Of a stretch of 10,880 bases of DNA, positions 1 to 7,845 are shown piece after piece; position 1 is the stretch's first letter, and the number at the start of each line of letters is the position of its first letter. Source of the DNA: Clostridia bacterium (GTDB taxonomy: Bacteria > Bacillota > Clostridia > Oscillospirales > CAG-272). The notes under the pieces were generated by a model. It was not told the DNA's origin and ran no database searches. It was given only the letters and a program-made list of their open reading frames with translations. Both the position numbers and the translations under genes were made by a program. The DNA is taken from the NCBI GenBank assembly GCA_017621015.1, contig JAGAUC010000115.1, positions 1 through 10,880 of the forward strand, given 5' to 3'.

Positions 1-116
1 GCTACACCGAAACCGTTCTTACGGCTTACAAGGGTCAGTACGTGGCGTTTGCCAACGCGATCAAGAACATCAGCGATCACATGATGGGTATTATCACCTA
101 TTTTGATGCCGAATAA
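1..116 (+). CDS. C-terminal fragment of an agarase-like secreted hydrolase paralogue (paralogue 0, cut by window start)
   Basis: Only the last part of this gene is visible: the reading frame starts with the codon at position 3 and ends at the TAA at 114-116, giving about 37 residues. The peptide matches the ends of the three genes that follow, with the shared blocks YKGQYVAFANAI, SDHMMG and the terminal YFDAE, so it is a fourth member of the same tandem family. Its closest visible match is paralogue 3 at the MMGII segment and paralogue 2 at the FANAI segment. It lies 156 bp upstream of paralogue 1 and has its own terminator, so it is probably a separate transcript. Nothing can be said about its N-terminal domains or whether it is secreted. 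Confidence 0.9.
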   Translation, partial: YTETVLTAYKGQYVAFANAIKNISDHMMGIITYFDAE

Positions 117-129
117 AATATCAACTCTA

Positions 130-160
130 TCGGGTCCGATGCACATCGGGCCCGAATTTT
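130..160 (+). terminator. Intrinsic terminator of paralogue 0
   Basis: A 12-bp inverted repeat (130-141 with 144-155, one G-T wobble) is followed by TTTT and, after a short gap, a second T-run. It begins 14 bp after the stop codon. With only 2 nt between the arms, the innermost pairs must open to form a real loop. The stem sequence is closely related to those behind paralogues 1 and 2. Confidence 0.85.
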
Positions 161-163
161 CTT

Positions 164-189
164 GTGGCTTTTTTCTAAGTTTTTTTGTC
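164..189 (+). promoter_or_regulatory. Conserved upstream promoter element, copy 1
   Basis: This 26-nt stretch begins GTGGCT, contains TTTCTAAG and ends in a run of seven T followed by G-T-C. It matches 23 of 26 positions with 3986-4011 in front of paralogue 2. In both places it ends exactly 10 nt before the -35 hexamer, while the flanking sequence is much less alike. It could be a regulator site, an UP-like element or a remnant of promoter duplication; the fixed spacing favours a role in transcription. Confidence 0.55.
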
Positions 190-199
190 TTTTTTCTCA

Positions 200-228
200 T
201 TTACATTTGAATTGGTTTATGGTATAAT
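200..228 (+). promoter_or_regulatory. Sigma-A type promoter of paralogue 1
   Basis: The -35 hexamer TTTACA (200-205) and the -10 hexamer TATAAT (223-228) are separated by 17 bp. A TGn extended -10 (220-222) strengthens it. Transcription should begin near 234-236, giving a 5' UTR of roughly 38 nt. The promoter has the same layout as the one at 4022-4050. Confidence 0.88.
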
Positions 229-247
229 GTAAAAGGTATACTTTACA
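228..247 (+). promoter_or_regulatory. Inverted repeat over the transcription start, candidate operator (paralogue 1)
   Basis: Arms TGTAAA (228-233) and TTTACA (242-247) flank an 8-nt spacer containing GGTATA. The repeat spans the expected start of transcription, where a repressor would block the polymerase. A related inverted repeat with the same GGTATA core lies at 4054-4078. The arms are AT-rich and only 6 bp long, so a chance palindrome is possible for this copy alone. Confidence 0.45.
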
Positions 248-260
248 GTTTTCCGTAAAA

Positions 261-265
261 AGGAG
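261..265 (+). promoter_or_regulatory. Ribosome binding site of paralogue 1
   Basis: AGGAG lies 7 nt upstream of the ATG at 273. It fixes the start there rather than at the in-frame ATG at 282. Confidence 0.85.
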
Positions 266-272
266 AGATACG

Positions 273-3200
273 ATGAAAAAAATGAACACAAAAAAGCGCG
301 TTTTGGGTCTGCTTGTGCTCATGGTTCTTGCCTTGGTCGTCCTTGCACTTTCGGTGTCGGCCGCCGAGCTTGTGTGGGACGTGATGGCCGAAGAGGGAGA
401 CGGCTACCGCTTGGAGGATAAATATAACAAGTGGGAAAGCGCCACCGAAGCGGACGGCACCGCCTATATGTATAACGTGAATAGCCAGAGCGGCGCACTG
501 TTGGTTCTCGATGAGAACAACACGCTGGGTAGCTATTCGTCCTTTGCGGTGGAGGGGGATTTTTATTTTGACTCTTTCCCCTACGGTACGCGCGACGGCG
601 CGACGGCGAGTGAGTCTCCGCTTTCCTTTTTGGCCTGGATCTATACGGATGTCAAAACGGGAAGCACCTCAAAGTTCAATGCCGTTCGTATTGACGATTA
701 CGGTTTTATCCATGTCGGCTCCGGCCGAACCGACATAAAGCTGGCGCTTAAAACCCAGTACACCGTTCGCTGTGTCTTTGAACCCCAAAGCGGCCGAGGA
801 GAGCTGTTCCTTGACGGCAAAAAGAAGCTGGACTTTACGTTTACGCCCTTTGATGCGGCGCTTTATGCCTCGCACGCCGTTCGCTTTTTTGACGGCTACT
901 TCAATTGGGATGTGAAAATGAAAAATCTGACGGTAGAGACCGACAGTGATTACGTCATAAGGCTTAAGCGCGAGGACGCGGCAGATTTTTTGGGCTATCA
1001 GGTGACAAAGCCCGAGGGCGGCACGTTTTCGCTCCGCACACTCCTGGGGGTAGACTCCAGAGCATATGGACGCGTTGGCTATGAGGTGCTGCTGTTGAAC
1101 AAGGACGCAAGCGGCAACACGCTTGCCGAGTCGGTCTCGCGTCAGAGCAATCTGGTCTATACCGACGTGATGGACGGCAACGGCAACGTATACAATGTCA
1201 AGGAGCTTGCCGGCTACAGCTACGTGGCGGCCATTCCGATCACGGGCATTCCGAGCACGCCGAGCGGCGACCGTACGGAGATCGTTATCCGTCCGTATGT
1301 GCTGACGGACAATGGGATTCGCCGTTACGGTCTTTCGACCTCGCTTGTGTTTACCGGTGAGGTGGACGGTGAGGGCTATCCCGTGCTCAGTCTGCCGGAG
1401 GGCGAGCGATACTCGGTAGGCGCATCGGGGGATACCTATATCTATACCGCTCACCCCGAGGAGGACTACGGAAGTGTGACCGCTCTGAGCATACGGAATA
1501 CGGGCAGCGAAGCCTCCGATCTTTTCCGCGCGGCCTACTTCAAGTTTACGCTGGACGCTCAGGCGCTGAGGGAGCTGGAGAGTGCGGTGGCGGCTAAGCT
1601 TCGCATTTGTATGACCGGGCACGAGAACAATCCGTCGCGCGAGCAATGCGAGATGATCCTGCAGGCGGCCGGAAGCAACTGGGATGAGCATACTCTGAAT
1701 TACAACAACTACAAAACGCTGGCACCTACCGGTCAAACGCTCTATCAGGGCACGTATACGCTCGGCTCGTACTTTACGGTGGATATTCTCTCTTATCTGA
1801 AAAAACAGACACCGGGTGCAGACGGCTCGGTTACCGTGGCCTTCCGTCTCCTTAACGAGGGGAACAGCAACGCCATCGTGGCGTATGCCGGCTCGAAGGA
1901 ATCCAATAGCCCTCCGGTTATTGAGCTTGAAAAAACCCTGTACTATCCGACGCTCAACCTTCCCAAGAGCAGCAATAAGGGCTACGAGCCCTGGGGCTAT
2001 GCCGAGCATCTGGTGAACGAGTGGTTTGACGGAATTGTGGATAAGGTCTATCTGAAGGACGAGAACGGCAACCTTGTGTATCACGAGATCGACGAGTTTG
2101 CACCCGTGGGCTATGATGCGACAACGGCTACGGGCGACTTTACCCGTGAGCTTTTCTGGAAGTATGCCTCGCCCTGGAATACCGATGCCTCCAAGGGCTA
2201 TACCATTACCGATGCGGACTGGAAGACGGCGCGCTTTGCGCGTACGCTCAGCACGCTGGGAAGCGCCAAGTCGAGCGCCTTCCTTAGCAGCAGCCTTGCC
2301 GATACGCTCTCGACGTATGACGTTTACGGCGGCATCAGCAACGCCGGCTTTCAGGGAAAGGTCACCGGCTTCTTCCACACCGAGAGGATCGGGGAGAGAA
2401 CCTATGTCATCGATCCGCTCGGAAATCCGTATTTTGCGCTGGGCATCAATACCGTGGATCTGGGACATACCCAGAACCAGAAGGATTATGCTCTTGAGGT
2501 CTACGGCACCGAGCAGGCGTACTATGAGAGCATGACGGCCGCGCTGAAGGAAACGGGAATCAATCTCACCTACGGCGGCGGGGCTCTGCTTGAGGTGGAG
2601 GACGGCCTTTCCTCGGTGATCGGCCTGAGTGTTGTGCTCCCGTATATGTCCTCGATCGGAGCCGGAAGAAACAATTTCAGCAACGGCTTTGCGCACAACG
2701 ACACCATGAACGTCTTTGATCCCGATTTTGTAACGGCAACAGATAAGAACGTTGCCACGGCGATCACCGCGGGCGGCTACGCGAACAATCCGCGTGTGTT
2801 TGGCTATACGAGCGATAACGAGCTTCCCTCGGGAAGTGACCTTCTTCTTCGTTACCTGACGCTGGATCCCACCGAGCCGGTCAACAGCTTTTCGTATGCG
2901 GTGGCATGGACCTGGCTGGCTCACCGAACGGGCAATCCCAGCCCCACGCTGGACGATCTTTACACCTTTGAGGATGCGGCCAAGCTGAACGATGAATTCC
3001 TCGCCTTTGTGTATGCACGCTACTACCGCGTGACCCGCGAGGCCATTGAGAAGGTTGACACCAACCATATGTATATGGGCTCGCGCATCAACGGCACGCT
3101 GTATACCTGCGAGGATTTCCACAGAGTGTGCGGCTATTATCTGGATATCATTACCGCCAATCTTTACGGCGGTCTCAATCCGGTGGGCACGACGATCACC

Positions 3201-3914
3201 GGCTTCTACCGCAACGCGGGCATTCCCTTTATGGTGACCGAGTTCTTTGCCAAGGGTATGGACGCCATCGATGCCAATGGCTACAAGCTGGCCAACTCGA
3301 CGGGTGCCGGCATTTTGGTGCAGACGCAGGCGGACAGAGCCGATTACTATGAGCACTACGCGCTGGCTATGCTGGAGTCAAAGGCGTGCGTTGGCTGGGG
3401 CTGGTACTGCTTCCGCGACAACGATCAGAGCGTCTTTACCTCAGATGGCGAAAACCGCCTGATCATGCTGGACTGCTCGTACGGAACGGGTGCCAAGGCC
3501 AATACCTTTATGGACGTGGCCACGGGTGAGATCCTCACGGCAGCAGAGGTCGGCGCATACGAGACGGTCTACAAGGGTGCCGATATTCACTCCAATCAGA
3601 ACATTAACAAGGGCCTTTACAACGGCACGTTCTCCTCGACGGTTGCGGTCTACACCTATGACCGAAACGGTAAGCTGACCGAATCGGAGGCCTATGACGT
3701 GGAGCACCCGGCAAGCCGCACTCCTGCGGCAGGAACGGTGCTGACGGGCAAAAACGGAGTGTCCTATACCGTTGGCGAGGTGACCCATGCCGACGGCGGC
3801 CGCACGGAAACTGTCCTTACGGTCTACAAGGGGCAGTACGTAGCGTTTGCCGACGCCATTCGGAACGTCAGCGATCACCTGATTGGTCTTGTCAATTATT
3901 TTGATGCCGAATAA
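273..3914 (+). CDS. Secreted multidomain agarase-like clan GH-A glycoside hydrolase with DNRLRE/CBM96-type module (paralogue 1)
   Basis: The 1213-residue product is predicted to be exported and to attack a polysaccharide outside the cell. Residues 1-31 form a signal peptide: a KKMNTKKR basic start, a long hydrophobic core, and likely cleavage at VSA-A. Residues about 32-228 look like a concanavalin/LamG-like beta-sandwich. About 230-370 is a second beta-sandwich (IVIRPYVL, GIRRYGLSTS). About 380-555 fits the DNRLRE/CBM96 pattern: DTYIYTAHPEEDYG, FRAAYFKFTLD, AKLRI, NWDEHTLNYNN, AVAYAGSKES-like end. About 570-1080 resembles agarase-like GH-A barrels, with a DPLGNPYFALG entry motif. Candidate acid/base is E850 (SDNELPSG) and nucleophile E990 (VTEFFAKG). 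The C-terminal 130 residues form a small domain ending in YFDAE. There is no LPXTG, SLH or dockerin motif, so it is probably released. It has its own promoter and terminator. The fold assignment comes from motif recall, and the substrate is unknown. Confidence 0.85.
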   Translation: MKKMNTKKRVLGLLVLMVLALVVLALSVSAAELVWDVMAEEGDGYRLEDKYNKWESATEADGTAYMYNVNSQSGALLVLDENNTLGSYSSFAVEGDFYFDSFPYGTRDGATASESPLSFLAWIYTDVKTGSTSKFNAVRIDDYGFIHVGSGRTDIKLALKTQYTVRCVFEPQSGRGELFLDGKKKLDFTFTPFDAALYASHAVRFFDGYFNWDVKMKNLTVETDSDYVIRLKREDAADFLGYQVTKPEGGTFSLRTLLGVDSRAYGRVGYEVLLLNKDASGNTLAESVSRQSNLVYTDVMDGNGNVYNVKELAGYSYVAAIPITGIPSTPSGDRTEIVIRPYVLTDNGIRRYGLSTSLVFTGEVDGEGYPVLSLPEGERYSVGASGDTYIYTAHPEEDYGSVTALSIRNTGSEASDLFRAAYFKFTLDAQALRELESAVAAKLRICMTGHENNPSREQCEMILQAAGSNWDEHTLNYNNYKTLAPTGQTLYQGTYTLGSYFTVDILSYLKKQTPGADGSVTVAFRLLNEGNSNAIVAYAGSKESNSPPVIELEKTLYYPTLNLPKSSNKGYEPWGYAEHLVNEWFDGIVDKVYLKDENGNLVYHEIDEFAPVGYDATTATGDFTRELFWKYASPWNTDASKGYTITDADWKTARFARTLSTLGSAKSSAFLSSSLADTLSTYDVYGGISNAGFQGKVTGFFHTERIGERTYVIDPLGNPYFALGINTVDLGHTQNQKDYALEVYGTEQAYYESMTAALKETGINLTYGGGALLEVEDGLSSVIGLSVVLPYMSSIGAGRNNFSNGFAHNDTMNVFDPDFVTATDKNVATAITAGGYANNPRVFGYTSDNELPSGSDLLLRYLTLDPTEPVNSFSYAVAWTWLAHRTGNPSPTLDDLYTFEDAAKLNDEFLAFVYARYYRVTREAIEKVDTNHMYMGSRINGTLYTCEDFHRVCGYYLDIITANLYGGLNPVGTTITGFYRNAGIPFMVTEFFAKGMDAIDANGYKLANSTGAGILVQTQADRADYYEHYALAMLESKACVGWGWYCFRDNDQSVFTSDGENRLIMLDCSYGTGAKANTFMDVATGEILTAAEVGAYETVYKGADIHSNQNINKGLYNGTFSSTVAVYTYDRNGKLTESEAYDVEHPASRTPAAGTVLTGKNGVSYTVGEVTHADGGRTETVLTVYKGQYVAFADAIRNVSDHLIGLVNYFDAE

Positions 3915-3925
3915 ACCGCTTCTCC

Positions 3926-3957
3926 ATCGGACCTGACTCATGTTAGGTCCGATTTTT
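3926..3957 (+). terminator. Intrinsic terminator of paralogue 1
   Basis: A 12-bp stem (3926-3937 with 3942-3953, one G-T wobble) with a TCAT loop is followed by a short T-run, starting 12 bp after the stop codon. The stem carries the same ATCGGACC core as the terminators of paralogues 0 and 2. Confidence 0.88.
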
Positions 3958-3985
3958 GAAAAAAGGAAATCTTAAAATCGATATC

Positions 3986-4011
3986 GTGGCTGATTTCTAA
4001 GTTTTTTTGAC
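3986..4011 (+). promoter_or_regulatory. Conserved upstream promoter element, copy 2
   Basis: This is the second copy of the 26-nt element seen at 164-189. It differs at three positions (3992, 3993 and 4010) and again ends 10 nt before the -35 hexamer. The seven-T run and the TTTCTAAG block are unchanged. No copy is visible in the short gap before paralogue 3. Confidence 0.55.
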
Positions 4012-4021
4012 GAATTTCCTG

Positions 4022-4050
4022 TTTACTTTTTTCGCGGTTTATATTATAAT
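4022..4050 (+). promoter_or_regulatory. Sigma-A type promoter of paralogue 2
   Basis: The -35 hexamer TTTACT (4022-4027) and the -10 hexamer TATAAT (4045-4050) have a 17-bp spacer that shares GGTTTAT with promoter 1. Transcription should start near 4056-4058. A start codon upstream of this promoter (for example the in-frame ATG at 4007) therefore cannot be used from this transcript. Confidence 0.87.
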
Positions 4051-4053
4051 AGG

Positions 4054-4078
4054 GGTACAAAGGTATAAAATTTGTACC
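4054..4078 (+). promoter_or_regulatory. Perfect inverted repeat over the transcription start, candidate operator (paralogue 2)
   Basis: Perfect 8-bp arms GGTACAAA (4054-4061) and TTTGTACC (4071-4078) flank a 9-nt spacer that contains GGTATA. The repeat covers the expected transcription start. As RNA it could also form a hairpin at the very 5' end that stabilises the message. The same core and arm style occur at 228-247, which supports a shared regulator or shared leader structure. Confidence 0.55.
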
Positions 4079-4081
4079 GAG

Positions 4082-4087
4082 AAAGGA
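4082..4087 (+). promoter_or_regulatory. Ribosome binding site deciding the start of paralogue 2
   Basis: AAAGGA lies 9 nt before the ATG at 4097. The ATG at 4088 directly abuts this site and is too close to be used from it, so 4097 is preferred. That start also gives a compact signal peptide like that of paralogue 1. Confidence 0.75.
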
Positions 4088-4096
4088 ATGAAACCT

Positions 4097-7000
4097 ATGA
4101 AACAGACGAGCAAAAGACGTATTTTTGGAGTACTCCTTAGCCTGATGCTTGTAGCGGTGACCCTTGTGGCGCTTACCGTTTCGGTGTCTGCGGATGACCT
4201 CCAGTGGAATCTGCTGACCGATACCGAGGCCGGCTACCGCATTCACGACTCCTACAATGTATGGGAGCAAAAGACCGATGCGGACGGCACGGTCTATATG
4301 GAAAATAAGGACAGTCGTTCCGGTGCGTTGTATATTTATGACGACCAGAATATCCTGGGAAGCTATCTGACCTTCTCTTTGGAGGGAGATTTCTATTTCG
4401 AATCCTTCCCCCACGGCGAGCGCTCGAACGGTGCAACGCCGAAAACCTCTCCGGTCTCCTTCCTTTGCTGGGTCTATAACGACACTAAGACCATGGGAGC
4501 GAGAACCTTCAACACGCTTCGTATCGACGATGAGGGTTACATCTACACCGGTTACGGTGCGGACTCGAAGACCGACGTAAAGCTTGAGGCAGGCGTTTGG
4601 ATGAACGTTCGTTGCGTATTCACCCCCAAGAACGGCTTCAGCGAAATGTTCATCAACGGTGAAAAGGTGCTTGACTTCTCCATCAAGCGTTACGATCCGG
4701 AGACCGACTATTCGGGCTCGGTTCGTTATTTCGACGGCTACTATAACTACGACGTCAAGATGAAGAATCTGATCGTCAAGACTGACAGTGACTATACCAT
4801 TGTGCAAAAGCGCGAGGAGTCGGCAGATTTCCTGGGCTACCAGACAGCAAAGCCCGAGGGTGGCACATTTGACGCGCGCATGGTGCTCGGCGTGAATGAT
4901 ACCGTTCACAACCGCGTGGGCTATGAGGCGCTTGTCCTTACCAGGGACGAGGACGGACTGGTGCAGAGCGAGACGCTTTCCCTGAAGGCCAAGGAGATCT
5001 ATGAGACCCTTACCGATGCGGCAGGGAATACATACAACATCAAGGAGCTTTACGGCTACAATTATGCGGCGGCGCTTGAGCTGAGCGACCTTCCGCTTGA
5101 GCCGGCGGGCGATTACTTTGAGCTTGTGCTCCGTCCCTATGTTCTGGGCATGGACGGCATCCGCCGTTACGGATTGGCAACCACGATGCTGTATACGGGC
5201 GAGACCGATGCTGAGGGCTATCCGATCCTCGAGCGTCCCTCGGACGAGCGTTTTTCGGTGCTTCCCACGGATGACACCAGCATCAACGGTGCACAAAAGA
5301 CGGTGGATAACGGAAGCTTGACCAGTTTGCCCATCCGGAACACGGGCTCTGAGAGCTCGAGCTTCTTCCGTGCGGCATATTTTAAGTTTACGCTGGATGA
5401 AGAGGCGATCCAAAAGCTGGAGACGGCGGCGGCCGTAAAGCTTCGTATCTGTGTTACCGGTCACGAGAACAACGCGTCGCGTAAGCAGTACGATATGATC
5501 CTTCAGGCGGTGGGCACCGATTGGGACGAGCACAGCCTGAATTACAGCAATTATCAGACGCTGGCGCCCACCTATGAGACCATTTATCAGGGACCGTATG
5601 AGCTTGGTGCTTACTTCACGGTGGACATTCTGCCGTATCTTCAGGAACAGCTGATGTATAACGACAGCGAGGACGGCTCGCTGACCGTGGCCTTCCGTCT
5701 CTTTAACGAGGGCTTCAGCGACACCATTGTGGCGTTTGTCGGCACCAAGGAGTCCAACAGTGCGCCCGTGATCGAGTTTGAGACCTCGATGTACTATCCG
5801 ATCCTCAACCTTTCCAAGATCATCAACAAGGGCTACGAGCCTTGGGGCTATGCGGAGTACCTTGTGGACGAGTGGTTTGACGAGATCGTGGACAAGGTCT
5901 ATCTGACCGATGAGAACGGCGATCCGCTGTATCACGAGGTGGACGAAACGGCTCCCGAGGGCTACAATGCGACGGTGCCTACGGGCGACTTCACAAGAGA
6001 GATCGCGTGGAATTATGCCGCTCCGTGGTCGACCAATGCCTCCGAGGGCTATGTGACCCCGGTCTCCAAGTGGAAGCAGAACCGCTTTGCCCGTACACTC
6101 AGCACGCTGGGTACGAGTGTTGGCGCGGCCTTCCTGGAGACCGAGCTTGCCGATATGATCTCGGAATACGACGTGTACGGCGGTATTGCCAACGCCGGCT
6201 TTACCGGCACGGCTACCGGCTTCTTCCACACTGAGGTCATCGACGGCAGAACCTACATCATCGACCCGCTGGGCAATCCGTATTTTGCTCTGGGCATGAA
6301 TACCGTGGACCTCGGTCACACCCAGAACCAGAAGGATTATACCATTGCCAATTACGGTCTTGAGGAGGTCTACTATGACCGGATTTCCAAGGAGCTGAAG
6401 GCAACCGGTGTGAATCTGGTTCACGCAGGTCCCGAGATGCTGAAGGTCAAGGACGGCCTTCCCACTGTGGTCGGTGTTTCGGTCGTTCTTCCTTACATGA
6501 TCTCGATCGGAACCGGAAGAACCAACACCAGCAACGGCTTTGCCAACAACGATACTATGAACGTCTTTGATCCCGATTTTGTCAAGTTTGCGAACGAGAC
6601 GTATGCCAAGGAAGTGGCAAAGAACGGTTACGCCGACAATCCCTTCCTCTTCGGCTACACCTCGGATAACGAGCTGGCTTCGGGTAACGACATTCTTCTT
6701 CGTTATCTGACGCTGGATCCCAAGGAGCCGACGGCCGGCTTCTCGTATGCAGTGGCCTGGACCTGGCTTGCCAGAAGACTGGACAATCCTTGCCCCACCA
6801 TCGATGCTCTTTATGAGGCAGAGGACTACGCACAGATCAACGACGAGTTTCTTTCCTTCGTTTACGGCCGTTACTACCGCGTAACGCGCGAGGCCATTGA
6901 GGCGGTTGACCCCAATCATATGTATATCGGCTCGCGTATCAACGGTACGCTGTATACCTGTGAGCCGTATCATAGAGTGGCCGGCCACTATTTGGACATC

Positions 7001-7768
7001 ATCACTGCTAATCTCTATGGCGGACTCAACCCCGAGTATGAGACCATCATCGGATTCTACCGCAATGCGGGCATTCCGTTTATGGTTACGGAGTTCTTTG
7101 CCAAGGGCGCAGATTCGATCGATGCCAACGGATATCCGCTTGCCAACTCGACGGGTGCGGGTCACGTGGTGCAGACTCAGCAGGACAGAGCCGACTTCTA
7201 TGAGCATTACGCGCTTATCCTTCTGGAGTCCAAGGCCTGCGTGGGCTGGAGCTGGTACTGCTTCCGCGACAACGACCAGACTGTGGTCACCACAGACGGC
7301 AGCAACCGCTTTATTATGCTGAATATGACCTACGGCTCGACTCCGCATCCCAACACCCTGATGAACGTGGATACGGGCGAGATCCTGACAGCGGCGCAGG
7401 TCGGAGAATATCGCACGGTCTATGAGGGCGGCGGCATGCACTCCAATCAGAACATCAACAAGGGTATTTACAACGGCGATTTCTCGTCCACCGTTACGGT
7501 GTATGAGTACGACAAGGACGGCACGCTTGTGAGCTCGAAGGGCTATGAGCTGGCCGACCACCCCGAAAGCCGAGAGGTTGAAGAGGGAACGGCTCTTGAG
7601 GCCAAGAACGGAAACCTGTATACCATCGGAACGGCAGAGACGGCTGACGGCGGTTACACCGAGACGATCCTCACGGTATACAAGGGTCAGTACGTGGCGT
7701 TTGCCAATGCGATCCGAAATATCAGCGATCATTTGATCGGTATCATCAACTATTTCGACGCAGAATAA
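4097..7768 (+). CDS. Secreted multidomain agarase-like clan GH-A glycoside hydrolase with divergent DNRLRE/CBM96-type module (paralogue 2)
   Basis: From the ATG at 4097 the product is 1223 residues; the open frame reaches back to 4007, but that lies upstream of the promoter. Residues 1-32 are a signal peptide (KQTSKRR, hydrophobic core, VSA-D cleavage). The order of domains matches paralogue 1: LamG-like about 33-232, second beta-sandwich about 236-385, DNRLRE-like about 388-560, agarase-like GH-A barrel about 579-1090, conserved C-terminal domain to YFDAE. Candidate catalytic residues are E859 (SDNELASG) and E999 (VTEFFAKG), 140 apart as in the other copies. The start of the DNRLRE module is altered: the DTYIYTA...DYG motif of paralogue 1 reads DTSINGAQKTVDNG here, so its ligand site may differ. 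It has its own promoter, upstream element and terminator. No cell-wall anchor is visible. Secreted carbohydrate hydrolase is a confident class-level call; the exact family and substrate are not. Confidence 0.85.
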   Translation: MKQTSKRRIFGVLLSLMLVAVTLVALTVSVSADDLQWNLLTDTEAGYRIHDSYNVWEQKTDADGTVYMENKDSRSGALYIYDDQNILGSYLTFSLEGDFYFESFPHGERSNGATPKTSPVSFLCWVYNDTKTMGARTFNTLRIDDEGYIYTGYGADSKTDVKLEAGVWMNVRCVFTPKNGFSEMFINGEKVLDFSIKRYDPETDYSGSVRYFDGYYNYDVKMKNLIVKTDSDYTIVQKREESADFLGYQTAKPEGGTFDARMVLGVNDTVHNRVGYEALVLTRDEDGLVQSETLSLKAKEIYETLTDAAGNTYNIKELYGYNYAAALELSDLPLEPAGDYFELVLRPYVLGMDGIRRYGLATTMLYTGETDAEGYPILERPSDERFSVLPTDDTSINGAQKTVDNGSLTSLPIRNTGSESSSFFRAAYFKFTLDEEAIQKLETAAAVKLRICVTGHENNASRKQYDMILQAVGTDWDEHSLNYSNYQTLAPTYETIYQGPYELGAYFTVDILPYLQEQLMYNDSEDGSLTVAFRLFNEGFSDTIVAFVGTKESNSAPVIEFETSMYYPILNLSKIINKGYEPWGYAEYLVDEWFDEIVDKVYLTDENGDPLYHEVDETAPEGYNATVPTGDFTREIAWNYAAPWSTNASEGYVTPVSKWKQNRFARTLSTLGTSVGAAFLETELADMISEYDVYGGIANAGFTGTATGFFHTEVIDGRTYIIDPLGNPYFALGMNTVDLGHTQNQKDYTIANYGLEEVYYDRISKELKATGVNLVHAGPEMLKVKDGLPTVVGVSVVLPYMISIGTGRTNTSNGFANNDTMNVFDPDFVKFANETYAKEVAKNGYADNPFLFGYTSDNELASGNDILLRYLTLDPKEPTAGFSYAVAWTWLARRLDNPCPTIDALYEAEDYAQINDEFLSFVYGRYYRVTREAIEAVDPNHMYIGSRINGTLYTCEPYHRVAGHYLDIITANLYGGLNPEYETIIGFYRNAGIPFMVTEFFAKGADSIDANGYPLANSTGAGHVVQTQQDRADFYEHYALILLESKACVGWSWYCFRDNDQTVVTTDGSNRFIMLNMTYGSTPHPNTLMNVDTGEILTAAQVGEYRTVYEGGGMHSNQNINKGIYNGDFSSTVTVYEYDKDGTLVSSKGYELADHPESREVEEGTALEAKNGNLYTIGTAETADGGYTETILTVYKGQYVAFANAIRNISDHLIGIINYFDAE

Positions 7769-7774
7769 AAAGCC

Positions 7775-7810
7775 GCATCGGACCCGACAGGATCGGGTCC
7801 GATGCTTTTT
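7775..7810 (+). terminator. Strong intrinsic terminator between paralogues 2 and 3
   Basis: A perfect 13-bp stem (7775-7787 with 7793-7805) has a 5-nt loop and five T directly after it. It starts 6 bp after the stop of paralogue 2. Only 42 bp separate it from the start of paralogue 3, so it must limit read-through into that gene. An ATG inside the hairpin (7802) is in frame with paralogue 3 but has no ribosome binding site. Confidence 0.92.
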
Positions 7811-7840
7811 AGCAGGACAAGGAGTAGGAAAACGGCTTCC

Positions 7841-7845
7841 GGAGG
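7841..7845 (+). promoter_or_regulatory. Ribosome binding site of paralogue 3
   Basis: GGAGG lies 7 nt before the ATG at 7853 and sets the start there. A second purine-rich AAGGAG at 7819-7824 has no start codon at a usable distance. Confidence 0.85.

Noticed and set aside
228..259. Translation-controlling alternative hairpins in the paralogue 1 leader (TTTAC 242-246 pairing with GTAAA at 229-233 or 255-259)
   Set aside because: The first GTAAA lies upstream of the expected transcription start, the stems are only 5 A/T-rich pairs, and no equivalent switch exists in the paralogue 2 leader.
669..3356. An 895-codon open frame on the minus strand inside paralogue 1
   Set aside because: Same cause: it is aligned to the sense codons and reflects avoidance of TTA, CTA and TCA. 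Its composition mirrors the other antisense frames, as expected for shadows of paralogous genes.
4007..4096. N-terminal extension of paralogue 2 starting at the ATG at 4007
   Set aside because: The extension contains the promoter and the candidate operator, has no ribosome binding site, and would bury the signal peptide. The start at 4097 has a suitable RBS and gives a normal leader.
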